DNA of 64,000 nt, from the NCBI GenBank assembly GCA_963708205.1, contig OY970196.1, forward strand, positions 3,180,925-3,244,924, given 5' to 3'. Source of the DNA: CAVYTF01 sp963708205 (GTDB lineage Bacteria > Bacteroidota > Bacteroidia > Chitinophagales > Chitinophagaceae). The notes under the pieces are model-generated. The model was not told the DNA's origin, ran no database searches, and saw only the letters and a program-made list of their open reading frames with translations. Of this stretch, positions 28,836-35,934 are shown in pieces (the stretch's first letter is position 1; every line of letters starts with the position of its first letter). The position numbers and the translations under genes are program-made.

Positions 28836-28959
28836 TTTTTGTGAGCAGCGTTTAGTGCAACAGACACAAAGCTAAAACATAAATAATTTTCGAACTTGTA
28901 CAACGATTATTTAAAAATATTTGTCAGTCTGAAAATTTAAACGACACTAAATCAAGATT

Positions 28960-29547
28960 ATGAATAAATTATTTTATTTACTTTTTCTTTTTATACTTAT
29001 ATCGAGTTTTTTATACGGACAGAATAATTTAGGAGTGAAATTAGGACTTAACATTTCTAATGTTAACAATTCTAACAAAAACGACTTCAGCACTTTGTTA
29101 GATTTTAATACGGGTATAGTTTTCAGACACAAAATAAGTAATGACTTATTATTAAATACAGAAGCATTAGTTTCAGGCAAAGGTTTCAATAGTGTATTAA
29201 TTCCAAGCGGCACAACGGCAACCCATTTAAGATATTTATCTTTTCCAGTACTACTTCACTATTTACCTACAGATAAAATTTATTTTCAAGTTGGACCTGA
29301 ATTCAACTTCTTAATAAATGCAAAAATGAAAAATAGCACCTTGAATAAAAGCGTTGCTGACGATTATAATAAGTTTGACTTTTCACTTGCAGGAGGACTT
29401 GGATTTAAAATTTTTAGAAAGCTTAATTTAGAAACAAGGTATTCGTTTGGACTATCTCAAATAAGACAAGACGAAAACATTTTTGGTTCGTATAAGAATC
29501 GTACATTTCAAATAAACCTTATTTATTTATTAAAAAGCAAACAATAA
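28960..29547 (+). CDS. PorT-family outer-membrane beta-barrel protein
   Basis: This is a 195-residue protein with a strong signal peptide (about 1-20, ending FLYGQ). The rest reads as eight amphipathic beta-strands: LGVKLGLNISNV, FNTGIVFRHKI, LLLNTEALVSGKGF, HLRYLSFPVLLHYLP, YFQVGPEFNFLI, FSLAGGLGFKIF, NLETRYSFGL and FQINLIYLL. The YLSFPVLLHY and GPEFNFLI motifs are typical of the PorT/OmpW-like outer_membrane_beta-barrel domains of Bacteroidota. The function is unknown. The gene lies between two cassette-like elements, and the stop codon runs directly into the second (29549). Confidence 0.8.
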   Translation: MNKLFYLLFLFILISSFLYGQNNLGVKLGLNISNVNNSNKNDFSTLLDFNTGIVFRHKISNDLLLNTEALVSGKGFNSVLIPSGTTATHLRYLSFPVLLHYLPTDKIYFQVGPEFNFLINAKMKNSTLNKSVADDYNKFDFSLAGGLGFKIFRKLNLETRYSFGLSQIRQDENIFGSYKNRTFQINLIYLLKSKQ

Positions 29548-29548
29548 A

Positions 29549-29753
29549 ACTGCCACCAACAAATGCGTTTGCAATAGGCTGGCTCGATACTAAGTTCTCA
29601 GCAATTTTGCAAGCATCCGCAATTGTTCCAGCTTGACCTTTGCTATTTAGCTTATGTTTCATATTTTCAACTTCAGTTTTTCAATTAAGCATTTGTAACA
29701 GGCTTGCCAATCGCTATTACCAGCCCAGCGCAAACGCTTCCACGTTAGCAGCA
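29549..29753. repeat. Cassette-type element with palindromic arms (element 2)
   Basis: The left arm (29549-29582, CTGCCACCAACAAATGCG then TTTGCAATAGGCTGG) is complementary in part to the right arm (29720-29753, CCAGCCCAGCGCAAACGC then CGTTAGCAGC). The element starts two bases after the stop of the barrel gene and ends 21 bp before the start of the Abi-alpha gene. The arrangement recalls the attC sites of gene cassettes, but I cannot identify proper R and L boxes. Confidence 0.6.
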
Positions 29754-29774
29754 ATTTTTAAACTCTACAATTAA

Positions 29775-30545
29775 ATGAGTGTACTTGAAAAATTAATAGA
29801 AGCCGTAAATCTACCCAAAAGAGTTGTGGACGGTGCTGAACTATTTTTAAAAAAGCTTTTGGGACCAGCAATAACAGAAACTGGACAATTAATTGGAGAT
29901 GAAATTAAATTTCGACGATTCAAAAATCAAGTAACCATATTCACTAAAGCAAAAGAATTTTTAGAAGCAAAAGGTATCGAGCCGAAAAAAATTGATTTAA
30001 AGTTGTTAGTCCCGTTAATCGAATATTCTTCTCTGGAAGAAGATGAAAAGATTCAAACAACATGGGCTAATGTAATTGCTAATATTGCAAGTTATGAGAC
30101 TGAGCAATTGTTTAATCTAAAGTGTATCGAGATTTTAAAGGAAATAACACCCAATGAAATACTATTTCTTGACAAATTGTATCTTTTTTTTATCGATAAA
30201 CAAACCGAGACTCTTGCCAAATGGCAAACTAACGACAGACTAAAAGATAGAACTTCAGTGTCACCCGACTATGCAATTATTTATCCTTCAAAAATTGGTC
30301 GAGACTTAAATTTTAAAGATGAGTTAGTGGACTTATATGTTGACAGACTAATTTCATTTGGAGTCATTAAATATGAACAACCTGAATTAAGCGAATCAAC
30401 TAATGAAGTAAATGTGTCAGACACATTTGTTGGACGAAGTCACTACATTGAAGTTAAGTCATACGAACTGGAGACATCAGAAAGAATTCACTTCACAAAC
30501 TTCGGACTGTATTTTGTAAAATTATGCAAGTTTACAACTGAATAA
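29775..30545 (+). CDS. Abi-alpha (DUF4393) protein, putative abortive-infection factor
   Basis: This is a 256-residue soluble protein. Residues about 25-130 match the Abi_alpha/DUF4393 pattern: LLGPAITETGQLIGDEIKFR, FKNQVTIFTKAKEFLEAKGI, IDLKLLVPLIEYSSLEEDE and the tryptophan-containing IQTTWANVIANIA. The C-terminal half is charged and mixed alpha/beta (YVDRLISFGVIKY, ERIHFTNFGLYFVKLCKF). The family is linked to abortive infection in lactococcal phage resistance; the mechanism is not established. The gene has its own cassette-like flanks on both sides. It is accessory and probably horizontally acquired. Confidence 0.75.
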   Translation: MSVLEKLIEAVNLPKRVVDGAELFLKKLLGPAITETGQLIGDEIKFRRFKNQVTIFTKAKEFLEAKGIEPKKIDLKLLVPLIEYSSLEEDEKIQTTWANVIANIASYETEQLFNLKCIEILKEITPNEILFLDKLYLFFIDKQTETLAKWQTNDRLKDRTSVSPDYAIIYPSKIGRDLNFKDELVDLYVDRLISFGVIKYEQPELSESTNEVNVSDTFVGRSHYIEVKSYELETSERIHFTNFGLYFVKLCKFTTE

Positions 30546-30580
30546 ACTGCTGCCAACAAAAGTATTTGCAAAAGCAGGGT
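30546..30580. repeat. Cassette-type element, left arm (element 3)
   Basis: AACTGCTGCCAACAAAAG then TATTTGCAAAAGCAGGG follows immediately after the Abi-alpha stop codon. It aligns base for base with the left arm of element 2 over about 40 positions with about a dozen differences. A weaker match (GGCTTGACGTTCAATTCTCAGC, near 30629) continues the similarity to the core of element 2. Confidence 0.6.
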
Positions 30581-30674
30581 TAGACAATTTAACATCAACC
30601 ATGTGCATATATCAGCATTGGTTCGGCTTGACGTTCAATTCTCAGCTTTAGAAGTGAATGTTATTATTACAGCA

Positions 30675-30701
30675 CAGACTGCTTCGTTCCTCGCAGTGAC
30701 G
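30675..30701. repeat. 27-bp interspersed repeat, copy B (inverted)
   Basis: This is the reverse complement of the repeat at 26772-26798 with one mismatch. Confidence 0.7.
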
Positions 30702-30832
30702 AAATAATACCTACTTTAAAGTTTCCACCTTCACCGCATCTATTTTATTAAGGCAAAAGAAATGAACAGTATATTTGAAAATACATAGCAGCAGACATAT
30801 TGCTGCCATTAAACACAAAAATTTTAACCAAA

Positions 30833-31291
30833 ATGCGTAAAATAATCATTGCCATTATTGCTCTTTGCTTTGCCTCTTTACTCCGGGCACAAGACAGTAC
30901 TTCGTTCAATTTTACTTTTAATCATTTGGCTTTATCCGTAAAAAATGTAGATCGTTCCGCAGCATTTTATAAAACTGTGATGCACCTTAATGAAATTACA
31001 AATCGCACAAAAGCGCAGGGCATCAGGTGGTTCTCACTTGGAGAAGGTAAAGAGCTGCATTTGATATCTGGTATAAAAGATACTGTTATCGTTAACAAAG
31101 CAGATCATCTGGCTTTGACAACAGCAAACTTTGACGATTTTGTAAAGACGCTTGACAGAACCAACATTGCTTATTCCGACTGGACAGGCACACCGCATAA
31201 AATAAATATCCGTGCAGACGGCATTAAACAAATTTACTTTCAAGACCCTGATGGATACTGGATAGAAATAAACAGTGTTGCGCAGAAATAA
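30833..31291 (+). CDS. Exported glyoxalase-like (VOC family) protein
   Basis: This is a 152-residue protein from the ATG at 30833; an upstream TTG at 30800 would add 11 unlikely residues. The first 20 residues (MRKIIIAIIALCFASLLRAQ) form a signal peptide. The rest is one vicinal-oxygen-chelate domain. The metal-ligand positions are His in FNHLALSVKN, Glu/His in ELHLI, His in KADHLALTT and Glu in YWIEINSV; YFQDPDGYWIEI is the classic C-terminal signature. The reaction is unknown. Exported VOC proteins are less common than cytoplasmic ones. It is a single gene. Confidence 0.85.
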   Translation: MRKIIIAIIALCFASLLRAQDSTSFNFTFNHLALSVKNVDRSAAFYKTVMHLNEITNRTKAQGIRWFSLGEGKELHLISGIKDTVIVNKADHLALTTANFDDFVKTLDRTNIAYSDWTGTPHKINIRADGIKQIYFQDPDGYWIEINSVAQK

Positions 31292-31346
31292 GAATAGCAA
31301 TAATTATTTTGCCTGGCTATAATATTAATAAATTCCTAAAGAGAAA

Positions 31347-31354
31347 TACCTTTG
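31347..31354 (+). promoter_or_regulatory. -7 box of the toxin-antitoxin pair
   Basis: TACCTTTG matches TAnnTTTG exactly and ends 13 bp before the ATG at 31368, leaving almost no leader. No TTG is at the expected -33 distance. Confidence 0.45.
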
Positions 31355-31367
31355 ACCAAACTTTATA

Positions 31368-31664
31368 ATGACAACCAAAGAGAATATACTTGACATTTTA
31401 AAATCTTCTAAGGCTGAGTTATCAAAATTGGGAATTGCAAATGTTGGACTTTTTGGTTCTTATTTAAGAAATGAACAATCTGATAAAAGCGATATTGATT
31501 TACTGATAGACTTTGAACCAGGCAAAGAAAATTTTGATAACTACATGGCTGTATATGACCTGTTTGAAAACATTTTTAAAAATCAAAAAGTTGAAGTTCT
31601 TACAAAAAATGGTTTAAGTAAATACATTGGTCCTAAAATTTTAAAAGAGGTGATGTATGTCTAA
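31368..31664 (+). CDS. MntA-type nucleotidyltransferase antitoxin
   Basis: This is the antitoxin of a type VII HEPN/MNT system, which neutralises its toxin by AMPylating a tyrosine. The 98 residues form one minimal nucleotidyltransferase domain. The hallmark GSX10DXD is exact: Gly30-Ser31, ten residues, Asp42-Ile-Asp44 (GSYLRN...SDIDLLIDF). The third acidic position is probably Glu75 in KVEVLT. It precedes the HEPN toxin and overlaps it by 8 bp, the usual gene order and coupling. A -7 box lies just upstream. Confidence 0.92.
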   Translation: MTTKENILDILKSSKAELSKLGIANVGLFGSYLRNEQSDKSDIDLLIDFEPGKENFDNYMAVYDLFENIFKNQKVEVLTKNGLSKYIGPKILKEVMYV

Positions 31665-32127
31665 AGAACCAATTGATTATTTAAAACATATTGCTGATGA
31701 ATGCGCATATCTAATTTCTGTAAGCACCAACTTAACTAAGGATGAGCTTTTGGATGACGAAACATTAAAACGTGCAATTGTAAGAAGCATAGAAATAATT
31801 GGCGAAGCAACAAAGAAAATTCCCGCTGACTTTAAAGTAAAATGGAATTCAATTCAATGGAAGAATATGTCCGGAATGCGTGATCGCCTGATACACGATT
31901 ATATGGGAATAAACTATTCAATTGTATGGGATGTTGTTAAAAACAAAATACCCGAATTAATGCAAAAATTCAGGAGATACTTTCAAAGCATTAACAAAGC
32001 ACAAAAATTTCATTTGCCATCCGAAGACTATTTTTGCATGCTAATAAATAAATATCTACATGAAAAAAGGCTGGATAGCACTTCTGATTATTGCAATAAT
32101 TATTGCAGGCTATTTTATTTTTTTTAA
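31657..32127 (+). CDS. HEPN (DUF86) toxin with C-terminal extension
   Basis: This is the toxin of the HEPN/MNT pair, predicted to be an RNase. The helical HEPN domain (about 1-112) carries the catalytic and AMPylation motif RX4HXY exactly: Arg75, His80, Tyr82 (RDRLIHDY). DUF86 proteins usually end near residue 115. Here the frame runs on for about 40 residues that look unlike a protein core (Cys- and Tyr-rich, ending RLFYFF) and overlaps the next gene by 68 bp. The likely explanation is loss of the original stop codon. The pair may still be functional. Confidence 0.88.
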   Translation: MSKEPIDYLKHIADECAYLISVSTNLTKDELLDDETLKRAIVRSIEIIGEATKKIPADFKVKWNSIQWKNMSGMRDRLIHDYMGINYSIVWDVVKNKIPELMQKFRRYFQSINKAQKFHLPSEDYFCMLINKYLHEKRLDSTSDYCNNYCRLFYFF

Positions 32128-32674
32128 TAAAACAACATCCACAGATAAAGAACCCAAACAACAGCCGCTTGCACAAAGTGTCAACAGCGACAGCTTTAAT
32201 ACACCTTTTAATGATCTGCTGAATCAATATTTTATATTGCAAACTGCTTTGGTAAACTGGGACACTGCAAAGGCAAGTGCATGCGCTAAAAGCCTTGCTG
32301 ACCTTGCATCTAAAGTAAACTACTCACTTCTGAAAGCAGACACTTCAATTATAGAAACTGCGCAAAATTATTCTGACACAATTATTTCAAACGCTAAACA
32401 TTTGCAACAGGATACTTCACTAACTAACAAACGATATACATTTAATATATTAACGGATAATTTATACAATCTTATCCGCACGGTTCATTACGACCAGCAA
32501 ATAATTTATCATGATAAATGCCCGATGGCTTTCGGAGATAATAATGAAGGTTACTGGTTAAGCAATGCGCGGCAAATTATCAATCCATATTTTGGTAACA
32601 AACATCCGAAATATCACAGCGGAATGATGACCTGCGGTGATATTGTAGACTCGATTGATTTTGTGAAGAAATGA
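32060..32674 (+). CDS. DUF3347 exported or membrane-anchored protein
   Basis: This is a 204-residue protein. An N-terminal hydrophobic helix (about 5-22) anchors or exports it. After a short linker comes a helical DUF3347 domain (about 48-150), followed by the family's C-terminal metal-site-like block: CPMAFGDNNEGYWLSN, then INPYFG, then MMTCGDIVDS. The two cysteines with nearby His and Met resemble the copper/heavy-metal efflux-associated tails often found in this family. A metal role is inferred from the family; no efflux genes are adjacent. The start overlaps the extended HEPN frame. It converges with the next gene, 1 bp apart. Confidence 0.8.
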   Translation: MKKGWIALLIIAIIIAGYFIFFNKTTSTDKEPKQQPLAQSVNSDSFNTPFNDLLNQYFILQTALVNWDTAKASACAKSLADLASKVNYSLLKADTSIIETAQNYSDTIISNAKHLQQDTSLTNKRYTFNILTDNLYNLIRTVHYDQQIIYHDKCPMAFGDNNEGYWLSNARQIINPYFGNKHPKYHSGMMTCGDIVDSIDFVKK

Positions 32675-32675
32675 T

Positions 32676-33734
32676 TTACGGTTTGTAATCAACAACAAGT
32701 TTCGCATTTGTTTTTTCATCCGAAGAAATATTTATCTCATATCTTTTATCGCCTGTTGTAACAACCAGTAATGCAGTATTTGGCGGAATGCGTCCCAGGT
32801 TATTTGCAACCATTATAAACTCATGATGCGTGTTGATAGAATCTGCTGTAATGTTGATCGTTATTGGCTTTTCCGTTAATTCTTTTGAATCAACTATTAA
32901 TTGATTGTTGTGATAAACGGTTATCGTGTCGCCATCAATGATACCATTATCATACAATTCAATTTTTATTTTAGGAGAATTTGTTTCGATTGATTTCACC
33001 AAATTATTTTCCCTTTCTTTTAATACTGCCGGCGTGGGAGGCAAAGGTTTTTGCGTTGGAGCAGCTGTTGGCGGCGATGCTATATTTCTTTGTGTTTGAA
33101 TTGTTGCCGTAGTATCAAAATTTTTACCTGAAGGCATTGATCTTCTTACAACAGGTGCAGAAGGTTTTGCTGCACTTTGTGTTTTTGTGCTTTGTTGTTT
33201 TGATTTACTTGTAGATGATTTTGGCGATGCTGCTGAAGGTGATTTCTTTACCAAAAAATCTTCTTTCTTAAATTCGGATTCATGCACACGTTCAAGATAT
33301 ACATAGCCGGGACCGCAATCTTCTTTCTTGTCAATTCCCATACTGGAAAAATTTCCCTGCAATATTTGTGTGGTATCTTTTTTTAAATATTCTAAATAGC
33401 ATGTCATTAAGCAGGTGAAGCCGGAAGAATTTTTTACTTCAAGTAAAGTGTCTTCTGCAAACGTTATACTTTTTCCTGAAACATTGAAGATACCGTGCAG
33501 CGCGGCTTTGCCATAAAATGCTTTGCTTAAAAAAGAATAAGTAACGCCTTTTAATACACTAAAAGCTGCATTGCTGTTCTTGCTTTTTGTTTGTAATATT
33601 TGCACTTCATAATTATAACGTTGCTCATATAATCCGTTGCCTGAAATGAAATAGCCACGCCATATGCCGGTTAGGTTTTGCGCAGATAATAAAGTATAAA
33701 ATAATAAGAGGGAGAATGTAAGAACCAATTTCAT
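32676..33734 (-). CDS. Exported hypothetical protein with Ser/Pro-rich linker
   Basis: This is a 352-residue protein with a signal peptide (about 1-18, ending LSAQ). The N-terminal domain (about 20-150) begins LTGIWRGYF, a lipocalin-like or beta-barrel-like opening. Residues about 165-240 are a low-complexity Ser/Lys/Pro/Thr linker. The C-terminal domain (about 248-352) is beta-rich, starting IKIELYDNGIIDGDTITVYHN and including HEFIMVANNLGRIPPNTALLVV. This C-terminal module occurs in many Bacteroidota exported proteins of unknown function. I do not recognise a catalytic site. Confidence 0.65.
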   Translation of the reverse strand: MKLVLTFSLLLFYTLLSAQNLTGIWRGYFISGNGLYEQRYNYEVQILQTKSKNSNAAFSVLKGVTYSFLSKAFYGKAALHGIFNVSGKSITFAEDTLLEVKNSSGFTCLMTCYLEYLKKDTTQILQGNFSSMGIDKKEDCGPGYVYLERVHESEFKKEDFLVKKSPSAASPKSSTSKSKQQSTKTQSAAKPSAPVVRRSMPSGKNFDTTATIQTQRNIASPPTAAPTQKPLPPTPAVLKERENNLVKSIETNSPKIKIELYDNGIIDGDTITVYHNNQLIVDSKELTEKPITINITADSINTHHEFIMVANNLGRIPPNTALLVVTTGDKRYEINISSDEKTNAKLVVDYKP

Positions 33735-33811
33735 CTTACAAATCTACTCAGCCAATTTATCATTTATCTTTAATGAAGCGTTAATAAAACTGCTAACTTT
33801 ATTAATAAAAA

Positions 33812-34933
33812 ATGGCAATAACTAAAACATCTTCAAATCCTTTTTACACAAAGCTTGCAATGGTTTTGGTGAGCATAATTGCTTTGGTTTATATTGCTAT
33901 TCTTGGAAAGAAAATTTTATCGCCATTAATTTTTGCTTTTTTATTTTCAATTGTTTTATTGCCCGTTGCACAATTTTTTGAAAGAAAATTAAGGTTTAAA
34001 AGAAGTCTCGCAGCAATATTTTCTGTTATTTTTTTAATAACAATAGTGAGCACAATTCTTTATTTAATTGGCTCGCAATTAAGCAAGCTGATAGACGACT
34101 GGCCGTATTTTAAACAACAATTATCCAACTCATTCATTAGCATGCAGGATTGGATCGCTGCAACTTTTCACGTAAATCTTGCAAAGCAAAAAGCATACAT
34201 CAACAGTGCCACATCTAAGGCTCTTTCGACAAGCACCGTTGTGCTAGGTGCTACAGTTGTTTCTGTTTCTTCACTGCTTTTCTTTGTTGCTTTTATAATG
34301 ATCTATACTTTCTTTTTTTTATTTTACCGCAAACACATCATGCGTTTTTTTATTGCGGTTTTTAAAGAAGAAAATGGAAAAGTTGTGTATGATGTAATTG
34401 AAAACGTACAGTATATCATACGAAAATATATCGTGGGTTTATTGCTTGAAATGAGTATCGTGTCTACGGTGTGTTGCACTGCCTTTGCTCTTCTGGGAAT
34501 AAAATATGCAATTCTATTGGGTTTGATCGTTGGTATTTTTAATATCATTCCTTACATCGGCATTTTTACTTCACTTGTATTAAGTGTGATAATAACTTTT
34601 GCTACGGCGGCAGGTACTGCAAAAATATGGACGGTCGTTATCGTTATCATTTCTATGCACCTCATCGATAGCAATATTTTGCTGCCCTTGATTGTTGGCT
34701 CCCAGGTAAGAATAAATGCACTCATTACAGTACTTGGTGTTGTGGTGGGTGAAATGCTTTGGGGAATAGCTGGAATGTTTCTTTCCATTCCTATAATTGC
34801 CATCAGCAAGATTATTTTTGATCGCGTTGAAAGCCTTAAGCCATGGGGACTTTTACTCGGTGATGAAAAAGACGACAAGCCTTCAAAACACAAACCAAGT
34901 CTTGAAAAACGCACTGCTAAAACTTTGACCTAA
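33812..34933 (+). CDS. AI-2E family transporter (permease)
   Basis: This is a 373-residue inner-membrane protein of the PerM/AI-2E family. Hydrophobic segments at about 15-32, 36-53, 70-88, 145-170, 205-225, 233-255, 265-290 and 300-330 give about eight membrane helices. The loop between segments three and four (about 88-140) is charged. Motifs include YIIRKYIVGLLLEM, GLIVGIFNIIPYIGI and LPLIVGSQVRINALITV, all typical of the family. Substrates in the family are varied and not restricted to AI-2. The C-terminal tail is cytoplasmic and basic. It opens a group of stress-type genes. Confidence 0.92.
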   Translation: MAITKTSSNPFYTKLAMVLVSIIALVYIAILGKKILSPLIFAFLFSIVLLPVAQFFERKLRFKRSLAAIFSVIFLITIVSTILYLIGSQLSKLIDDWPYFKQQLSNSFISMQDWIAATFHVNLAKQKAYINSATSKALSTSTVVLGATVVSVSSLLFFVAFIMIYTFFFLFYRKHIMRFFIAVFKEENGKVVYDVIENVQYIIRKYIVGLLLEMSIVSTVCCTAFALLGIKYAILLGLIVGIFNIIPYIGIFTSLVLSVIITFATAAGTAKIWTVVIVIISMHLIDSNILLPLIVGSQVRINALITVLGVVVGEMLWGIAGMFLSIPIIAISKIIFDRVESLKPWGLLLGDEKDDKPSKHKPSLEKRTAKTLT

Positions 34934-35048
34934 AACTTCTACAAATTTATTTTTAAGCACATTTTATTTCTGTTTGGTAGATATTTTTCTCAATAAAAAA
35001 ACTGGCATAATAATGACAAGGATTATATCAAACAAAAAATATAATACC

Positions 35049-35702
35049 ATGGCAAAAAGTGCAACAAATACGAAAAACGCCAAATCAAAAAACGGCAGTT
35101 CAAGCTCTGATACAATGCTTGAAGAATTCTTTCACGATGAATTGAAAGATATTTATTGGGCTGAAAAGCATCTTGTAAAGACACTTCCAAAAATGCAAAA
35201 AGCCGCAACGTCTGAAGAACTTAAAAATGCTTTTGGCGAACACCTTGAAGTAACGCAGGAACATGTTTCAAGGCTTGATCAGATTTTTGAAATGCTTGGT
35301 GCAAAACCTCAGGCAAAAAAATGTGATGCAATGGAAGGCATTACTACAGAAGGCGAATCAATTATTGAAGACACCGAAGATGGCACAGCAACCAGAGATG
35401 TAGGTCTTGTACTTGCCGGACAAAAAGTTGAACATTATGAAATTGCAACTTACGGCGGACTTGCACAGTTAGCAAAAACATTAGGAAAAGATGATATCGC
35501 TGAATTGCTTACGCAAACACTTGAAGAAGAAAAAGAAGCAGACCAAACTTTAACGGATGTTGCTGAAAACAGCATCAATTACCAAGCCGCTGAAGAGGGC
35601 GAAGAAGGTGAAGAGGGTGAAGAAGAAGGCGAAGATGAAGAGGAAGAAACAGCAGCAAGTAATGGCAAAAGCTCAGGCGGAAGAGGCAGAAAAAAGAAAT
35701 AA
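35049..35702 (+). CDS. DUF892 (YciE/YciF-like) ferritin-like protein with acidic tail
   Basis: This is a 217-residue protein starting at the ATG at 35049 (MAKSATNTKN); upstream in-frame starts would add low-complexity sequence. The DUF892 four-helix domain runs from about 20 to 175: MLEEFFHDELKDIYWAEKHLVKTLPKM opens it, and GQKVEHYEIATYGGLAQLAK and LEEEKEADQTLTDVAE supply the Glu/His residues of a diiron-like site. The tail (about 180-217) is almost all Glu/Gly, then GKSSGGRGRKKK. Such proteins belong to general stress regulons. It is followed 18 bp later by a small membrane lipoprotein. Confidence 0.88.
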   Translation: MAKSATNTKNAKSKNGSSSSDTMLEEFFHDELKDIYWAEKHLVKTLPKMQKAATSEELKNAFGEHLEVTQEHVSRLDQIFEMLGAKPQAKKCDAMEGITTEGESIIEDTEDGTATRDVGLVLAGQKVEHYEIATYGGLAQLAKTLGKDDIAELLTQTLEEEKEADQTLTDVAENSINYQAAEEGEEGEEGEEEGEDEEEETAASNGKSSGGRGRKKK

Positions 35703-35720
35703 TTCTTTTAAAATACACTC

Positions 35721-35888
35721 ATGCAACAATCAAAAGTTCCTTTCTTTTTTACGTTACTCTCATTAATTTTATTAATGAGTTCCTGCCAGGCAATTGGAAG
35801 TATTTTTAGTGCAGGAGTTTGGGTAGGAGTAATAATAGTTGTAGTGGTTATTGTTATTCTGTTTTTGATTTTTGGGCGAAAGAGTTAG
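35721..35888 (+). CDS. Small membrane lipoprotein, 55 residues
   Basis: This short gene encodes 55 residues. The first hydrophobic segment ends with a lipobox-like LMSSC (Cys22). The next 10 residues (QAIGSIFSAG) lead into a second, very hydrophobic helix (WVGVIIVVVVIVILFLIFG), and the protein ends RKS. The same pattern (Cys, then Gly-Ile-Phe-Ala-Gly, then a Val/Ile helix) occurs in many short Bacteroidota proteins of unknown function that are sometimes mislabelled phosphatidate cytidylyltransferase. It is likely co-transcribed with the DUF892 gene, 18 bp upstream, and ended by the shared terminator at 35904. Confidence 0.7.
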   Translation: MQQSKVPFFFTLLSLILLMSSCQAIGSIFSAGVWVGVIIVVVVIVILFLIFGRKS

Positions 35889-35903
35889 ATTGATTTTAAT
35901 TTT

Positions 35904-35932
35904 AAAAGCCGGTTTGTTTGAACCGGCTTTTT
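35904..35932. terminator. Bidirectional rho-independent terminator
   Basis: AAAAGCCGGTT pairs with AACCGGCTTTT over a loop of TGTTTG. T-rich sequence follows on both strands, so it serves the small lipoprotein (plus strand) and the FAD/Rieske gene (minus strand). Confidence 0.85.
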
Positions 35933-35934
35933 AT

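Larger units (their letters stand above)
28365..28959. other. Long intergenic region with palindrome, 21-bp array and cassette-boundary arm
   Basis: About 600 bp without an assigned gene. It holds an 18-bp palindrome (28520-28537), a 21-bp tandem array (28545-28709) and a GCGC...TTGGTGGCAAG arm (28807-28835) related to the elements after the next two genes. On the minus strand the array is open in one frame and would read as heptads such as SNLTFKN, but I find no start codon for it. Confidence 0.55.

Noticed and set aside
28807..30580. A complete integron
   Set aside because: No tyrosine-recombinase integrase in the window and no verified attC core sites, so only the cassette-like pattern is reported.
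26772..30701. Inverted repeats as ends of an insertion sequence
   Set aside because: No transposase-like ORF is present between them and no target-site duplication is visible.
30775..30815. Hairpin GCAGCAG...CTGC as a terminator
   Set aside because: It is not followed by a T-run and lies upstream of the VOC gene without a matching gene end.
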